A DNA stretch of 64,000 nucleotides from positions 12,772,001 through 12,836,000 of the forward strand of contig JAFFJZ010000010.1 in the NCBI GenBank assembly GCA_018340375.1, read 5' to 3'. Shown here in pieces: positions 1 to 10,495 of the stretch. Source of the stretch: Gonatopus flavifemur. Taxonomy: Eukaryota; Arthropoda; Insecta; Hymenoptera; Dryinidae. Under the pieces are notes generated by a model that worked only from the letters and a program-made list of their open reading frames with translations, searched no databases and was not told the DNA's origin. Position 1 is the stretch's first letter; each line of letters opens with the position of its first letter. A program made the translations under genes and the position numbers.

Positions 1-95
1 TACATTTGGCAGCCATTTCTACTACATCATTCCCATTTCACTCTGTTACTAGGGATGCTTCTTTCGGATTCTTCTACTTCGTTGTGCAAAAGTCT

Positions 96-176
96 AAATA
101 GCACAAGAGTTCTAAAGCAGTTCTTCATGTACACATTGTGTTTATTACGACCTGTTTTAGAACTCTTGTGCTATTT
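96..176. mobile_element. Short hairpin element with GCACAAGAGTTCTAAA arms
   Basis: Perfect 21-bp inverted repeats (96-116 and 156-176) enclose a 39-bp loop. The arm GCACAAGAGTTCTAAA is shared with the 61-bp element at 24451-24511, whose ends are CCCAGATAGCAC. This copy has lost the CCC/GGG tips, so it is probably a decayed member of the same family. Confidence 0.7.
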
Positions 177-436
177 GAAAAGCTCGATGAAATAGTTGGT
201 GAATTGAATCCGTTTTTCCCTTCTATCTTTGATCAGTTCTGGCCAAACTATATCATAACTCAGAAATTCTTGATGACAATTGAATTCTCAACCACCTAAA
301 AATTTGAGAAATGATTTACGTTGATCGATCATATAGGTAAAAAAATGTTTAAAATTCAATATTATGATCATAATCGAATCTCATTCGTGAGTGTTCCTAA
401 ATTGATGAAATAGAGAGGGCATGGATTAAATCCACT

Positions 437-553
437 GACTGTAATAAACCCAACTCTGCTACCATTGGTTAATCAGTGGGAAGTTTAGTGATTTGACTAA
501 AAATCACTAGTTGTTAGCCAATGACAATCAGTCAAGATTCTTGCATACTACCG
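437..553. mobile_element. Diverged copy of the TTCTTGCATACTACCG family
   Basis: Shares TAATAAACCC near its left end, a central AATCACTAGT/ACTAGTGATT word, internal CCAAT/ATTGG words and the right end TTCTTGCATACTACCG with the palindrome at 51803-51957. It is therefore a second copy of that family. Confidence 0.6.
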
Positions 554-1021
554 AGATAATCATTGGCAATCCCTCTGATGATTTGAGGTTATCTTCCATG
601 ATGGATCTTGTATTCTTTTCGTTTATATGTGTATGGGCTAACCAACGTTTATCGTGCGTTGACTTCTGATACCCTCATTGTAAATAACTGTGAAGTGTGA
701 GAATTTGAAAATGATCTCATTCCGCTTGAGAAACTAATGATTATTTATATCAATTCACTTGTAGTATCACGATCAATGTTACCGACTATGTAAACAAATG
801 CACATTTGTCTCGCGTAAGCTATATCTATTACAATCCAATAAAAAGCATGTGATGACAACAAAAATAACCTCTTTTATCTATATGAAGGTGATCGTTATA
901 GTCATAAAATTTCCCTTAATTCTCTCATATTTTCCTCAGAGTATAAATAACCACATTGGAACTATAATTTGAAATTGATGACAAAATTTTTCATTGCAGA
1001 TAGAAACTTTATATTGTCACC

Positions 1022-3262
1022 ATGAGTGTCCCAGAGCCAGTAAAAAAATGTGTGGCCATTCTAAAAGCTGTAGAAAGCGATTCAGAGAAATTCGCTGCAT
1101 TGTTTATGGTGACCAAAGTGGTGGATGGCAAAGATTGTCCACCCGAGGCAAAGAAGTTGATCTTCGAAGCGATCGGTACAAAGTTCTTGAAAAAATTATT
1201 ATCTAGTAACGACGTTCCTGTAGACTGCCCACCTCAAGTATACAAATCTGTCGCATTATCCATCCTCTCTGCATTCTGCACGGAACCAGAATTGGCTGCT
1301 CATCCGGATATGGTCGCTCATATACCCGCACTTCTGGAAATTGTATCACAGACCGAAGAAGATGCTCCGGACGATACCTTGATCATAGTCAGCGAAGCTT
1401 ACATGTGTTTACAAAGTATAGCTCAATATCCTCCAGGTCAAAAAGCTCTTCTGGAACAAAAAGCCATCCAAAAAATGTGCGATATTTATTCTGAAAAGAG
1501 TTTTCAAACGGACGAGGCTTTGAATATTCTAGTCACTCTAGTCAGTAAATTTGGTCCTCAATCTTGGGACTCTACCGATACCGTTCCATTTCATGCGATC
1601 ATAAACAAGATTGCATTAGATTTCGAAACGGATCATACGGAACGAAAATTCAAATTGTGCACCATCTTGCAAGCTCTTCTAGCATCCGGATTGAAATCTG
1701 TTATCTCTGCGAATGCCAAAGATGAGTCATGGCCTTTGAGTATCCACAAAGGTTTGAGCGATATTCTTGGATCGAAAATTACCAAAACCCAGCGTGATCC
1801 TGCTTTAAAACTTGCCGCGGTTATGATGGATATATTGGGCGCCGAATGGGCGATGTCGGATCCTGAAAAACCTAAAATATTCTTCTTATTGTTGATTCAA
1901 TTGGCGTCTATAGAAGTTAGAATGCAATTGGAGGGTAAACAATTGCAAGGAATTCTGGCTAATGCGGATTTGGTCACCGCTTGTTTCGTCATCTTGGAAA
2001 TCGCTCTAGCTTACATCGTTACGGATCAACTTGATTTAGAACAGAAGGAAAAACAATCCCTTTATACTGCTTTGAAGGGAGCGTTTTCGGCTGTCATTGG
2101 TCTGCTAAGTGCCGTATCGAAGATGAAAGAAATAACGGACGTTAAACAACGTATTTTCATATGTGCTGTGGTCAGGGTTCTCGCCGCTTGGCTCTTGCAA
2201 GAAACTACAGCAATGCGACAGCAAATTTATGCTGTTTTACCCTACGTTTTAACAGTCGCGAATGATACTTTCTATGCCTGCAGAAACAGAAGGATGGCGG
2301 AAAAGGCAAAAGCGAGCAATAAATCGAAAAGTGACGAAGGATCCTCAAAGGAGGAACCCTTGGTGCACGATCCTTTGAGCGAAATCGATGTTTTGAGATT
2401 GATGTTGCCAGCCCTGTGTCATTTAGCGGTGGAAGAGGATGCCAGGAAGATTCTACTGAAACATAAACAAGAGGAAGTTTTGTTTGAATGTTTATCTTAT
2501 CATTGGACGATAGTTCATTACAAAAAGCCCCCAGTACCAAGATCGTTACGTCTCAAACATCTACAGGAAGGAGACAAAGCGGAAGAATTGGATCAAAACT
2601 TATTAGACGAAATGAAAGATTCCAGAGCGGCTATGGTCTCTATTTGTAATATATTGATGAACATCACTGTTTTGGAGGCTAAATTAGTCGAGGAGTCGCC
2701 AACTTTTATATCCCTGTTGAAATTCATTTTCAATAATCTTCCCGAATTAAAACAGATCCCTGAAAATTTAGTTCTTCACGGTCACTTGGCGGTTCTTGGT
2801 TTGCTGTTGTTGAAACAACAGGCAAAACGAATCAAGAAGAATGATTTTTCGATATGTCGCTACATTCAAGCTACTATAAGATTTCTCTGGGACGCGTATA
2901 TCATCGACGAGAGTAACGATCCTACGGAATTGGTCGTTGCGATTTCGTACAAAGAAAGATGGATGGAAATTATGGAATTATGGTTCCTTGGAATGCAAAC
3001 TATGGCCGGAGTATTGCAAGTGATACCATGGTTATCGGAATTCACCATAGAATCTGGTTGGGCCGCGGAAATAATCGAAACTCTCAAGAAAGTCAAAATC
3101 GGTGGTCTGCAACCTAACGTTAAATCAGCGTTCGAAGATTTGTTATGTCATTTAGTTAAAGCGGATCAGAGTGTCGCTGGAGTTTTGAAGAAAAGCGGAG
3201 CATTGACTGTATGCAGGAATCATCGTATGATGGAACTTGGAAAACATCTTTTTGGAGATTAA
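1022..3262 (+). CDS. NCDN: Neurochondrin family protein
   Basis: A single uninterrupted 746-residue reading frame starts at ATG 1022 (context GTCACCATGA) and ends at TAA 3260-3262. The length matches animal neurochondrins (about 730 residues), and the protein is helical and ARM/HEAT-like throughout, beginning MSVPEPVKKCVAILKAVES, with a charged low-complexity loop near residues 430-450. Neurochondrin is a cytosolic, neurite-associated protein linked in vertebrates to glutamate-receptor signalling and CaMKII inhibition; those roles are family knowledge, not visible here. The CDS has no intron. A good 3' splice site (TTTTTCATTGCAG, ending at 999) 22 bp before the ATG suggests a 5' UTR intron. 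Candidate polyadenylation signals are ATTAAA at 3838 and AATAAA at 3926. It lies upstream of the NANP-like exons on the same strand. Confidence 0.95.
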   Translation: MSVPEPVKKCVAILKAVESDSEKFAALFMVTKVVDGKDCPPEAKKLIFEAIGTKFLKKLLSSNDVPVDCPPQVYKSVALSILSAFCTEPELAAHPDMVAHIPALLEIVSQTEEDAPDDTLIIVSEAYMCLQSIAQYPPGQKALLEQKAIQKMCDIYSEKSFQTDEALNILVTLVSKFGPQSWDSTDTVPFHAIINKIALDFETDHTERKFKLCTILQALLASGLKSVISANAKDESWPLSIHKGLSDILGSKITKTQRDPALKLAAVMMDILGAEWAMSDPEKPKIFFLLLIQLASIEVRMQLEGKQLQGILANADLVTACFVILEIALAYIVTDQLDLEQKEKQSLYTALKGAFSAVIGLLSAVSKMKEITDVKQRIFICAVVRVLAAWLLQETTAMRQQIYAVLPYVLTVANDTFYACRNRRMAEKAKASNKSKSDEGSSKEEPLVHDPLSEIDVLRLMLPALCHLAVEEDARKILLKHKQEEVLFECLSYHWTIVHYKKPPVPRSLRLKHLQEGDKAEELDQNLLDEMKDSRAAMVSICNILMNITVLEAKLVEESPTFISLLKFIFNNLPELKQIPENLVLHGHLAVLGLLLLKQQAKRIKKNDFSICRYIQATIRFLWDAYIIDESNDPTELVVAISYKERWMEIMELWFLGMQTMAGVLQVIPWLSEFTIESGWAAEIIETLKKVKIGGLQPNVKSAFEDLLCHLVKADQSVAGVLKKSGALTVCRNHRMMELGKHLFGD

Positions 3263-4932
3263 ATGCCATCCGAAATTGGGTGGTTTCTTTTTTTCTTTTT
3301 TACCGTTCAATTATTTCTGGTCTGTTGATATTGTAATGTATATAATCGCTTTTTAACAATTATTTATAAAATTCAAAACGACACGAATTATTCAATTGCA
3401 AAGTCTATTTCTACACATTTCTTATTCGCTTGTACGTAAGAAATTCTGTATCTAGTGTAATCTAAAAGTGGATTCAGATTGTATAATATTTGGAAATCGT
3501 CTTTGGCCATAATTCAAATTTTCATGATTTGATTAGAATATGTTATTCCCAAAAAGATCTTTATAAACTCTGGTGTGCAACCTTGAAAAAGTTTATTTTA
3601 ATCCACATTCGTATATTTTCTTTGATTCTTCCTTTTTTTTTATGAAATATTCATAAAATCAAGATGATGTAATATAGTTTCCGTATGATTTATTAATCAA
3701 ATCTTTATTCTTTGAATTATGAAAAGAGTAGTAATTGTTTTGCGGTTGTAACAATGTTTTTGTATTTTGAAAGCGATTGATATTACTATGTAACATGTAT
3801 AATTGAGACTTTTTATATACTGTAAGAAGTTTCTTTCATTAAATACATTTTTTCAAGTTGATGTTTAATTTGATGTTTTTGTTTCTTCATTCGCATACAA
3901 TGTTTGATTATTTAAATCTTGATGTAATAAAAATATTTGAAGAAAGATTACTGGATATAATTTCATAGTATCTCAGCTTTGTGCGTTGTTTTCAATAATC
4001 CAGGAATCTTTTTTCTTTGGTTGTATCAAAGTCAAAGTACCACAGGTGGATTTGTTTTGGCACAGCTGATTTTGTTGTGATTACAGTAGCGTCCTTGGGT
4101 GGGTGCCACTTCGAGTGTTCACTAATCGGCTCGAGTTTTTGAATGAATCAATGCATTTTCTAGGTAAACAACAAAGGTGAATTAAATGTCCTAAAAATAG
4201 CAGGTCATTTGTATACGCTTCTTTCCTAAAATCTTATTATCCTTCAATGCAATGCCATTATGAGAGTTACATTCGACATATCGAAATATTTTGATTTTCT
4301 TTTTCTAATGCTGAGTAATCTTGTTTGTTTGAAAATTATACTGTGTTTATTTTAGTAGCAGGATAATTTTAAAAATGATTTCACAGCTAATACTTGTTGA
4401 GATTCGTGCTAAAACCTTGGTAAATGATTTTTCCGAGTAGTTGAATGAGACCAACAAGTAGGAAACTGAAGAACAGGATATAAATGAACATGAGATCTGT
4501 TTTTTAGAATTTTCTTGATGGTCAGGATGAGCACACAAATGATTCTCAATTCAAGACAGTTATCGAAAAATTCTGGGATAAATAAAATCTAATTTCAAAC
4601 TGAACTTTGTTGAAAATTCCGTTGAGAATAGATTGTTCCTTTAATCGAATCTAACAATTTTTTCAAGTTTTTTCCAAAACTACAAGCTAAATTCCTGTCA
4701 GTCTACCCGGAGTATTGAATAGCGAGTCGACCCAGTAAGCAAAGAATGAAGAAAGTAACTTTGAGCTTGCCAAAACTTGCTTTCATCTTGAAGACAACTT
4801 TGAGGGCAAAAGGCAGTTTGAAGGTACCTTTTAGTTGGACATTGATCAATTGTAAGAGCTCTACAAAGTGACTTCTGCCGACTTAATTTATGTTTGTTTA
4901 CTGGGGAATGAGCGTTCAAGGAGTATCCCCAC
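3263..4932. other. Neurochondrin 3' UTR and AT-rich intergenic DNA
   Basis: Begins with the neurochondrin 3' UTR and its candidate poly(A) signals (3838, 3926). Beyond that I see no gene, no long inverted repeat and no convincing element before the CCC-ended element at 4933. Confidence 0.5.
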
Positions 4933-5084
4933 CCCAGATAGCAATTTAACCTTGCTGCAACGTTGTCAGGCAAGCTTGTGACAAGGTTGATATAAGCCTC
5001 CTAGTTGACACACGAGAAGGGTACAAGCTTACAAAACCCTTGCAACAAGGCTGTAACAACCTTGCACTGACAAGGTTGTCAATA

Positions 5085-5578
5085 CCCTGGTGAAAATGAA
5101 GCGTATACACAAAGCGAGAAGGAAACGTAAACGAAGCGAAAAACGTTTCAACTCCCTCTTTCCGGAGCGTATGATACCCGCTCGCTGGAAAGTCATCACA
5201 TCATACGTTCTGTATACGTTTCATAAACTTCCAATCCCGTTTCGCATACGCTTCACGTAACGTAATAGTAAGTTATATGAAGCGTATGCGAGTCATACCT
5301 ATTCTGACTTCAAATGACATCTTTCAGCAACTGAATTTAACGACGATCTATGGATAAGACCCTACCATAGTGGAAGTCACCGGTTCGATTCTCACCACAG
5401 GGTTCAATTTTTTTGTCTAGATTTCTTGAATTTTTCCCGCTTTCTTTGTTTCAATTCCCGTTTCACATACTCTTTGTATCCTTTCCATTCAAGCTTCGTA
5501 TACTTTCCATTAACGTTTCTGTTACCCTCCAGCATACGCTTCGTTTACTCTTTCTTCTCGCTCCCGTTTTCACCAGGG
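5085..5578. mobile_element. CCCTGGTGAAAA element, GAAGCG-word core, nested
   Basis: The ends CCCTGGTGAAAATGAAGCG and its inverse ...TTTTCACCAGGG are flanked by a TA duplication (5083-5084, 5579-5580). The arms repeat degenerate GAAGCG/CGCTTC and GTATACG/CGTATAC words. The middle holds a tRNA-like stretch (5340-5405). The copy at 11473-11987 is the same 0.5-kb subfamily in reverse orientation. Confidence 0.85.
5340..5405 (+). other. tRNA-like segment inside the nested CCCTGGT element
   Basis: Contains GGTTCGATTCT at 5382-5392, a good match to the Pol III B box (GGTTCGANTCC), preceded by ACCCTACCATAGTGG. The same stretch recurs on the minus strand at 11650-11725, where an A-box-like TGGCTCAGCAG also survives. 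It cannot fold into a complete tRNA here. Confidence 0.45.
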
Positions 5579-5644
5579 TAACAAGCCAAAAACAATCGAA
5601 TGACAAGTGTGACAGGGTCATGACAAGCCTACATGTTATCTGGG

Positions 5645-5756
5645 ACATAGCACACAATATCTCAATAATGTCTCGAAATATCACTAGAACATAACCGAGA
5701 CATTTGAAACATTGCAGCAATATTTCGAGATATTACTGAGACATCGTGTGCTATGT
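5645..5756. mobile_element. Hairpin element ACATAGCACAC...GTGTGCTATGT
   Basis: Near-palindromic 112 bp with core words GAGATATT/AATATCTC and GAGACAT. The ends resemble the CCCAGATAGCAC family without the outer CCC. It directly abuts the element ending at 5644. Confidence 0.7.
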
Positions 5757-5758
5757 GG

Positions 5759-5983
5759 ATCAGGAGGGAACAACGGTGAGAGGGATAGAAATTATTGAAA
5801 CGGAAACTCACACCCTCAAGACCAACTTTCTTATGGCTCCAACCAACGGAAGTTCTGTTTCCAGAAGTATAATTCACTTATTACTTTTAGAATTGGGCTC
5901 TCATTGATTGGACCCATCAGAAAGTGGATCTTGGGGGTGTGAGTTTCCGTTTCGTTCCTACCACCGCTATGTTCCCTCCTGAT
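5759..5983. mobile_element. Palindromic element ATCAGGAGGGAAC
   Basis: The left arm (ATCAGGAGGGAACA, then GAAACGGAAACTCACACCC) is mirrored at the right end (GGGTGTGAGTTTCCGTTTC, then GTTCCCTCCTGAT). The loop is about 70 bp. I found no convincing target-site duplication. Confidence 0.75.
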
Positions 5984-6228
5984 ACTCCTTACAAGCGTCT
6001 TTTTAATATAAAAAATGTGAGCGAAGCGGGCATAACTTGAAACAATCAATGAAGAACAGAGCGAGCGTCCCCAAATTTAAGAGGAGGCTCTCATCAAGCG
6101 AATTCCGGAATAAGGTGATTTTCTCGAATTTTTTTTCTTCCAAGAAAGAAGTAAATTAAGAACTCGAGTTATTTCCCCGTTGAAAAATCTCATAGATGTC
6201 TAAATATCGCTATAGCATCCCATATAAG

Positions 6229-6431
6229 GTAAATGTCCCCTTCACCGACACTGTACTTAATTACGTTTAATTATAAATTCATTACTATTTCGTCCACTCC
6301 CTCATCACTCATATTTGGAAGCAAGAAATTTCTTTCTCATTTCTAAACATCCATTACAAGAACGTTTAGAAAATAATATGAAATTATCATTGATCGTAAT
6401 TAAGTACAGTGTCGTTGAAGGGTACATTTAC
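6229..6431. mobile_element. Nested hairpin GTAAATGTCCCCTT
   Basis: Arms of about 40 bp (GTAAATGTCCCCTTCACCG... and its inverse ending GGTACATTTAC) surround an AT-rich loop. It sits inside the TTAA-flanked element. Confidence 0.65.
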
Positions 6432-6637
6432 GTTATCCTCATGAGATTTTATCAGATTCCAATAGAACGTATGAGTTTCTATGATATTTTTTCTAGTGGG
6501 TTGAAACTCATTAAATGGGTTTTAAAGCAGAGAGAAGATGAGAGCGCTCACGACCGGGATTCCATTGCTAGTAAGTGGATGACCCAGGGAGAGTCGTACT
6601 CCCTCTGGCTCGTGCAATAAACTATATCACTCTGACC

Positions 6638-6806
6638 CAGTGCTGCCAGAAATGAAGGAGCTCCAGCGTTTTACCCTCTCCATATACCATTGCAAAGCAC
6701 GCACGCGATAACTATAGATGTCATATATATAGTTATAGCGTGCGTGCTCTGCGATGGTACATGGAGGGGGTAAAACGCTGGAGCTCCTTCATTTCTGGCA
6801 GCACTG
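6638..6806. mobile_element. hAT-type palindromic MITE
   Basis: A 169-bp near-perfect palindrome with ends CAGTGCTGCCAGAAATGAAG. The 8-bp target duplication CTCTGACC at 6630-6637 and 6807-6814 is perfect. Both features are typical of hAT elements. It carries no transposase. Confidence 0.9.
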
Positions 6807-7176
6807 CTCTGACCGCGCCAATCTAGGGAGCGCTCATTCCAGTATGTATAGAGTTCAATGACATAATCCCATTCAATTGTTCTTATTTGATGTCTTGATG
6901 TTTCAATGTTTCTTACAAAAAACATTGGAACATCAACCAGGTCGATGTTACATCGTTAAATGATGTAAAACATCGATGTCAGGCGATGTTATTATCGTCG
7001 ATGTTTAGTGAACACTACTTCCTTCCATGAAAAAAAAAATCGAGAAAATCACCTTATTTTGGGGTCGCTAGATGAGAACCTCATCTTAAACATTGCGAGT
7101 GAAACGAGCACTATTTGAAATATTAAATGGCGAGCGGAGCGAGCGTCTTCGAGCTTGAAAAATGCGAGCGAAGCGA

Positions 7177-7574
7177 CCCATACAGCAAAAATTGTGCTTT
7201 GTCTGAAAGATTTCTTATGCAACAGATCTCACTGTCTTGAAGGGGATACTAGCGGCGCGGTAGCAGCCAAATCGTTTATGACAAACTACGGGCAAACGCT
7301 TCAATTTTATCAGGATATCCTTCTGTACAGCACTTTTACTCGGATCAGAGAAGTGCTGTACAGAGCGATATTTTGATAAAATTGAATCGTTCGCCCGTAG
7401 TTTGTCACAAAACGATTCGGCTGCTGTCACGCCGCTAGTGTCACTTCAAGATGTCTTCGTTGAAGAGATCTAAAGATATCTTTTTTTAGATTTCTCAAAC
7501 GAAGAGATCTTAAGGACAGTGAAAACTGTTGCATAAGAAATCTTTTAGACAAAGCCAAATTTTTGCTGTATGGG
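7177..7574. mobile_element. CCC...GGG element CCCATACAGCAAAA
   Basis: 398 bp with ends CCCATACAGCAAAAATTGTG and its inverse, and a 2-bp duplication GA (7175-7176, 7575-7576). Arms of about 180 bp include GACAAACTACGGGC. A short hairpin of AGAGATCTTAA words (about 7458-7512) interrupts the right arm. The end is close to the CCCAGAYAGCAC type. Confidence 0.85.
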
Positions 7575-7586
7575 GAGCCTCATTTG

Positions 7587-7907
7587 CAGTGTTTCCACTT
7601 CAGGGATTATTATCCCAGTTTGGAGATTTTTTGACCTCTTAAGGGATTGAACAGGGATTGAGGAATTCTGTGGGATTTTTGGACAGGATAATTTTTTTGA
7701 TGGAAATACAAAACCCGAACTAAAATTCGATATATAGAATTTATCTTTAACAAGACATTCATTTCCCAAAAAGGGGAATATTTAGGGATTTCTTTCTTCC
7801 AAAAGAGGGATAAAGAGGGATTGTTTTTTTTTCTAAGAAAAAAGGGATGACTAGGGATTTTTCATTCTAGTTAGTGGGAATTTTGTATTGTTCGTGTGGA
7901 AACACTG
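7587..7907. mobile_element. CAGTGTTTCCAC element with AGGGATT-word core
   Basis: The 12-bp ends CAGTGTTTCCAC/GTGGAAACACTG enclose a core made of many AGGGATT/AAAGAGGGAT words on one strand. The ends look hAT-like. A repeated TCATTTG lies next to each end, but three bases out of register on the right, so I treat the duplication as unproven. Confidence 0.65.
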
Positions 7908-7992
7908 CAGTCATTTGGGTCCTCGCATGGCGAGCGCCATTTGGAGAATCGAATCGGTTAAGCAGTGTTGCCAGAGCAGCTTGATCAAATAT

Positions 7993-8223
7993 TTCACACG
8001 AAAAAAAAAATTTAGCTGCAGCAGCTAAGTAGCTAGCACGGGAACGGACAGTCATTAAATTAGCTCCTGCAGTTAAATTTTAGCTGTTACCGCAAATAAA
8101 TTAACTACAAATGCAAATTTTTTCGCTATCACAGCTAAAATTTAGCTGCAGGAGCCAATTCAATGGCTGTCCGTGTCCGTGCTAGCTACTTAGCTGCTGC
8201 AGTTAAATTATTTTTCCCGTGAA
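7993..8223. mobile_element. Nested palindrome with AGCTGCAGCAGC words
   Basis: The ends TTCACACGAAAAAA and TTTTTCCCGTGAA surround arms rich in AGCTGC, TAGCTA and TTTAGCTG words in both orientations. A related half copy (TAGCTAAAATTTAGCTGTTA) is visible at 20557-20580. Confidence 0.75.
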
Positions 8224-8239
8224 TGTACCCCGTTAAAAA

Positions 8240-8386
8240 ATGTGGATAGATTCGGATAAAAATTTGAAGATGGATACAAAAATAGGATTGAAACAAATAG
8301 AAATGCAATTCAATTCCATCCGTCTCGATCCTATTTTGTATCCATTTCCATATTTTTATCCGAATCCATCCGCATTTGCACTAGGG
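8240..8386. mobile_element. Nested hairpin GATTCGGATAAAAAT
   Basis: The left arm GATTCGGATAAAAAT...GGATACAAAAATAGGAT is mirrored by ATCCTATTTTGTATCC...ATTTTTATCCGAATC. It lies wholly inside the hAT-type element 7963-8555. Confidence 0.7.
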
Positions 8387-8555
8387 TAGATTAGAAAAAA
8401 GTTACATGATATTTTGCGGCAGTATTCAGCCTTGCATTCTTGCGTTAAAGTTTGACGTTTTAAACGTTAACATTTGAAAAAATGTTATATCCATGTTACA
8501 TGATAGGGTCGAAAGTTACGTAAAATGTAACAAATGTAACCTTCTGGCAACACTG

Positions 8556-9165
8556 CGGCTAAGATCGGGCCAGCGGTGTCTACGCTGATTGGATACTTCA
8601 TGTGGAGCTAATCATGTATATTACAGTCTTCAAAAGAACGGGCCAATTAACATTGTACTCCGAATTTAATCGGGTTGAACGTGTCTTATATTGCGTTAAC
8701 GTGGATTATAAATATTCATTTAACTCTTAGTAATACCCCATCTGTTTTTCACGGAATCTTCGACAAGAAACAGTACTCTGGATAAAATATAAAATTCAAA
8801 ATTTTATATAATCTTGAATTTGAAGAATCATCATTTCAAAATCAATCGACTCAACGAGGGTACCTCGAATAAAGTCAGATCGCCATTATGCGATGTAATT
8901 TATTCAAAGAAATCAATTGTAGTAGTGAAAATTGTTCGATCTAAGTGAAGAATTTTTTGAAATCAAACAATAAATTTAAAAACCTCTATTTCAATATTTT
9001 TCGATTTTCAATTTAAAAAAAAGGATCGCAAAACACTGTTCGAAAAATATAACGAATAAAAACACTAGCTGCGTAGGCGTGGTCTTTTTGGATTAGGAAA
9101 AATCTCATGACTGCGAACGAATCCGTTTCAAGATGAACGTGATTGTTATGCTTGCTCTGTTCCTA
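8556..9165. other. Intergenic, no gene seen
   Basis: AT-rich sequence without a supported coding exon or inverted repeat. I specifically looked here for the missing NANP first exon (a DxDNT motif) and did not find it. Confidence 0.4.
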
Positions 9166-9345
9166 CCCAGGCAGCATAATAGTTCATGATGAGTTAATAA
9201 TGAATACCTCTGGAACTATAAGAATTCATGAAGAATTCTTCATGAATACATCAGAAACTGTCGTGCTGTCTGCAAAATCTGGAAATAGAACAGCCCATGT
9301 GAAATTCTTCACATTCTCCACGTGGCCAGTCCGACTCTGCCTGGG
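9166..9345. mobile_element. CCC...GGG element with GAATTC/ATGAA core
   Basis: The ends CCCAGGCAGC and GACTCTGCCTGGG are flanked by a TA duplication (9164-9165, 9346-9347). The 180-bp core repeats TTCATGA, GAATTC and ATGAA words. The core vocabulary resembles the element at 31004-31275. Confidence 0.8.
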
Positions 9346-9465
9346 TAGTTATGAAGCATTTTGTGTGAGTACCTAAAAATGGCAGGACTATGAGCATCAG
9401 AGCGATTTTAAGGTACCGTTACAAGCCCCTTCTACCACCATGGTCTTCGACTTCCATGAAGGCTT

Positions 9466-10033
9466 CCCTGGTAAAAAAAATCGGATAGATAACCGGAAAA
9501 AAACTGGATAATGATCCAGATAAAACCCGAATGGATAATCCGAATCAAATCCGGGTGGAACTTTCCGGGACCCCATTCGGGTGTATCCGGGTTCCAAACT
9601 GAAACCTTTCAGTATCCTAAATGAAATCCAAACGAAAAAGTAAATGAGTTTTATCCAAATTTTATGTGGGATTCCGAAAAATATCTAGTATTGAAATCCG
9701 GATAGGATCCGGATGAAGAATCACCGCAAAACAGTGGCGTAGCGTGGCCAAATGGTACCAGGGGCGGACGCGATAGCGGAAGCCCCCCTCGCCTGGCAGG
9801 TCGTCTTCTTTTGTAAAAAAACAAAAAAACATAGAAGAAACTGTAATCCAGTACAATTTGAACGCGAACCAAAATTTGGCACCCGGGGCGGTCCGCCCCC
9901 ACCGCCCCCCCCCCCCCCTTGCTACGCCACTGCCGCAAAATCCGTATCGGAACCCGTGGATACACCCGGATGTAGTCCCGGAAAGTCCTATCCGGGTTTG
10001 AATCTAATTCCTATTCGGTTTTTTTTACCAGGG
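9466..10033. mobile_element. CCCTGGTAAAA element, CCGGAT-word core
   Basis: The ends CCCTGGTAAAAAAAATCGGAT and TTTTTTACCAGGG are flanked by a TT duplication (9464-9465, 10034-10035). The core is a degenerate run of CCGGATA/ATCCGGGT/AATCCGAAT words. It is interrupted by the hAT element 9732-9932. The closest relative is 55596-56064. Confidence 0.85.
9732..9932. mobile_element. hAT-type element CAGTGGCGTAGC, nested
   Basis: The ends CAGTGGCGTAGCGTGG and TTGCTACGCCACTG are flanked by a perfect 8-bp duplication CCGCAAAA (9724-9731, 9933-9940). It carries a C-rich tract (about 9898-9918) near the right end. It has cut the CCGGAT-word element in two. Confidence 0.9.
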
Positions 10034-10135
10034 TTCATGAGGCTTTTATATGTTCAATACAAAAAAATGTTTACAACATGTGTCTGTTTTTGCAATCTTA
10101 GGGGCCTCTGGTACAAAATGTATCGGATGCCTCGA

Positions 10136-10276
10136 CCCTGGTGAAAATGAAGCGCATAGAGCGACCTGGAAACGTAACCCAGCAGTCATCCAAACCCCAT
10201 TTGAGAGGAAATTGAAACATTTTCACGGTTTATTTGTTCCAATTCCTGCTCCCTTGAGTTTCGATTTTCATCAGGG
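10136..10276. mobile_element. Short CCCTGGTGAAAATGAAGCG element
   Basis: 141 bp with left end CCCTGGTGAAAATGAAGCG and a decayed right end ATTTTCATCAGGG. It is an internally deleted member of the GAAGCG subfamily. The flanking dinucleotides are GA and GT, so no exact duplication remains. Confidence 0.7.
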
Positions 10277-10340
10277 GTGGAGTACCAAAACGGCTCTCTA
10301 TGCAATCGTTTTTAACCCGGATACACGGAAAAAATAAAAC

Positions 10341-10495
10341 GGTAAACACCCGTTGGACCGAAAGCCCGTTAGGCCGAGAGACCGTTGAATCGAAATAACG
10401 TATAGTGACATTTCGGATTATTGTCATTCGGTCAAATAAATTTCGGTCCAAAGGTGTTTCGGCCTAACGGGCTTTCGGTCCAACGGGTGTTTACC
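10341..10495. mobile_element. Palindrome built of CCGTT/TCGGTC words
   Basis: 155 bp, ends GGTAAACACCCGTTGGACC and its inverse. Inside, variants of CGTTGGACCGAAA, CCGTTAGGCCGAG and CCGTTGAATCGAAA follow one another at roughly 15-bp spacing, then reappear inverted. No target duplication was recognised. Confidence 0.8.

Larger units (their letters stand above)
1..998. other. Upstream flank of neurochondrin
   Basis: No coding region is supported here. It contains two repeat copies listed separately (96-176 and 437-553). The remainder is AT-rich single-copy-looking DNA that should include the neurochondrin promoter and a 5' UTR exon; I could not place a TATA box or a start site with confidence. 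Confidence 0.5.
4933..5644. mobile_element. CCC...GGG element, AAGGTTG-word core, with a nested element
   Basis: The ends CCCAGATAGC and GTTATCTGGG are flanked by a 2-bp duplication AC (4931-4932, 5645-5646). The core repeats the word AACCTTG/CAAGGTTG in both orientations. It is split by the 494-bp element 5085-5578, so the host element alone is about 216 bp. Confidence 0.8.
6081..7085. mobile_element. TTAA-flanked element of about 1 kb with nested hairpins
   Basis: The long terminal inverted repeat shares AAGGTGATTTTCTCGA near 6110 with its inverse near 7045, and the outer GAGGAGGCTCTCATC pairs with GATGAGAACCTCATC. Both ends abut TTAA (6077-6080, 7086-7089), as in piggyBac- or Kolobok-type insertions. 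Nested inside are the hairpin 6229-6431, the hAT element 6638-6806, and a GATGTT/AACATC word tract at about 6890-7010. Confidence 0.7.
7963..8555. mobile_element. hAT-type element CAGTGTTGCC with nested palindromes
   Basis: The ends CAGTGTTGCCAGAG and CTTCTGGCAACACTG are flanked by CGGTTAAG (7955-7962) and CGGCTAAG (8556-8563), an 8-bp duplication with one mismatch. Inside are two further palindromes (7993-8223 and about 8240-8386). Confidence 0.85.

Noticed and set aside
5340..5405. A functional tRNA gene
   Set aside because: Only the B box and a loose arm are present; no acceptor stem or complete cloverleaf can be drawn, and the same stretch is repeated inside another mobile element.
7587..7907. 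An 8-bp duplication TCATTTG around the CAGTGTTTCCAC element
   Set aside because: The right-hand copy is displaced by three bases from the element end, so I left the duplication unclaimed.
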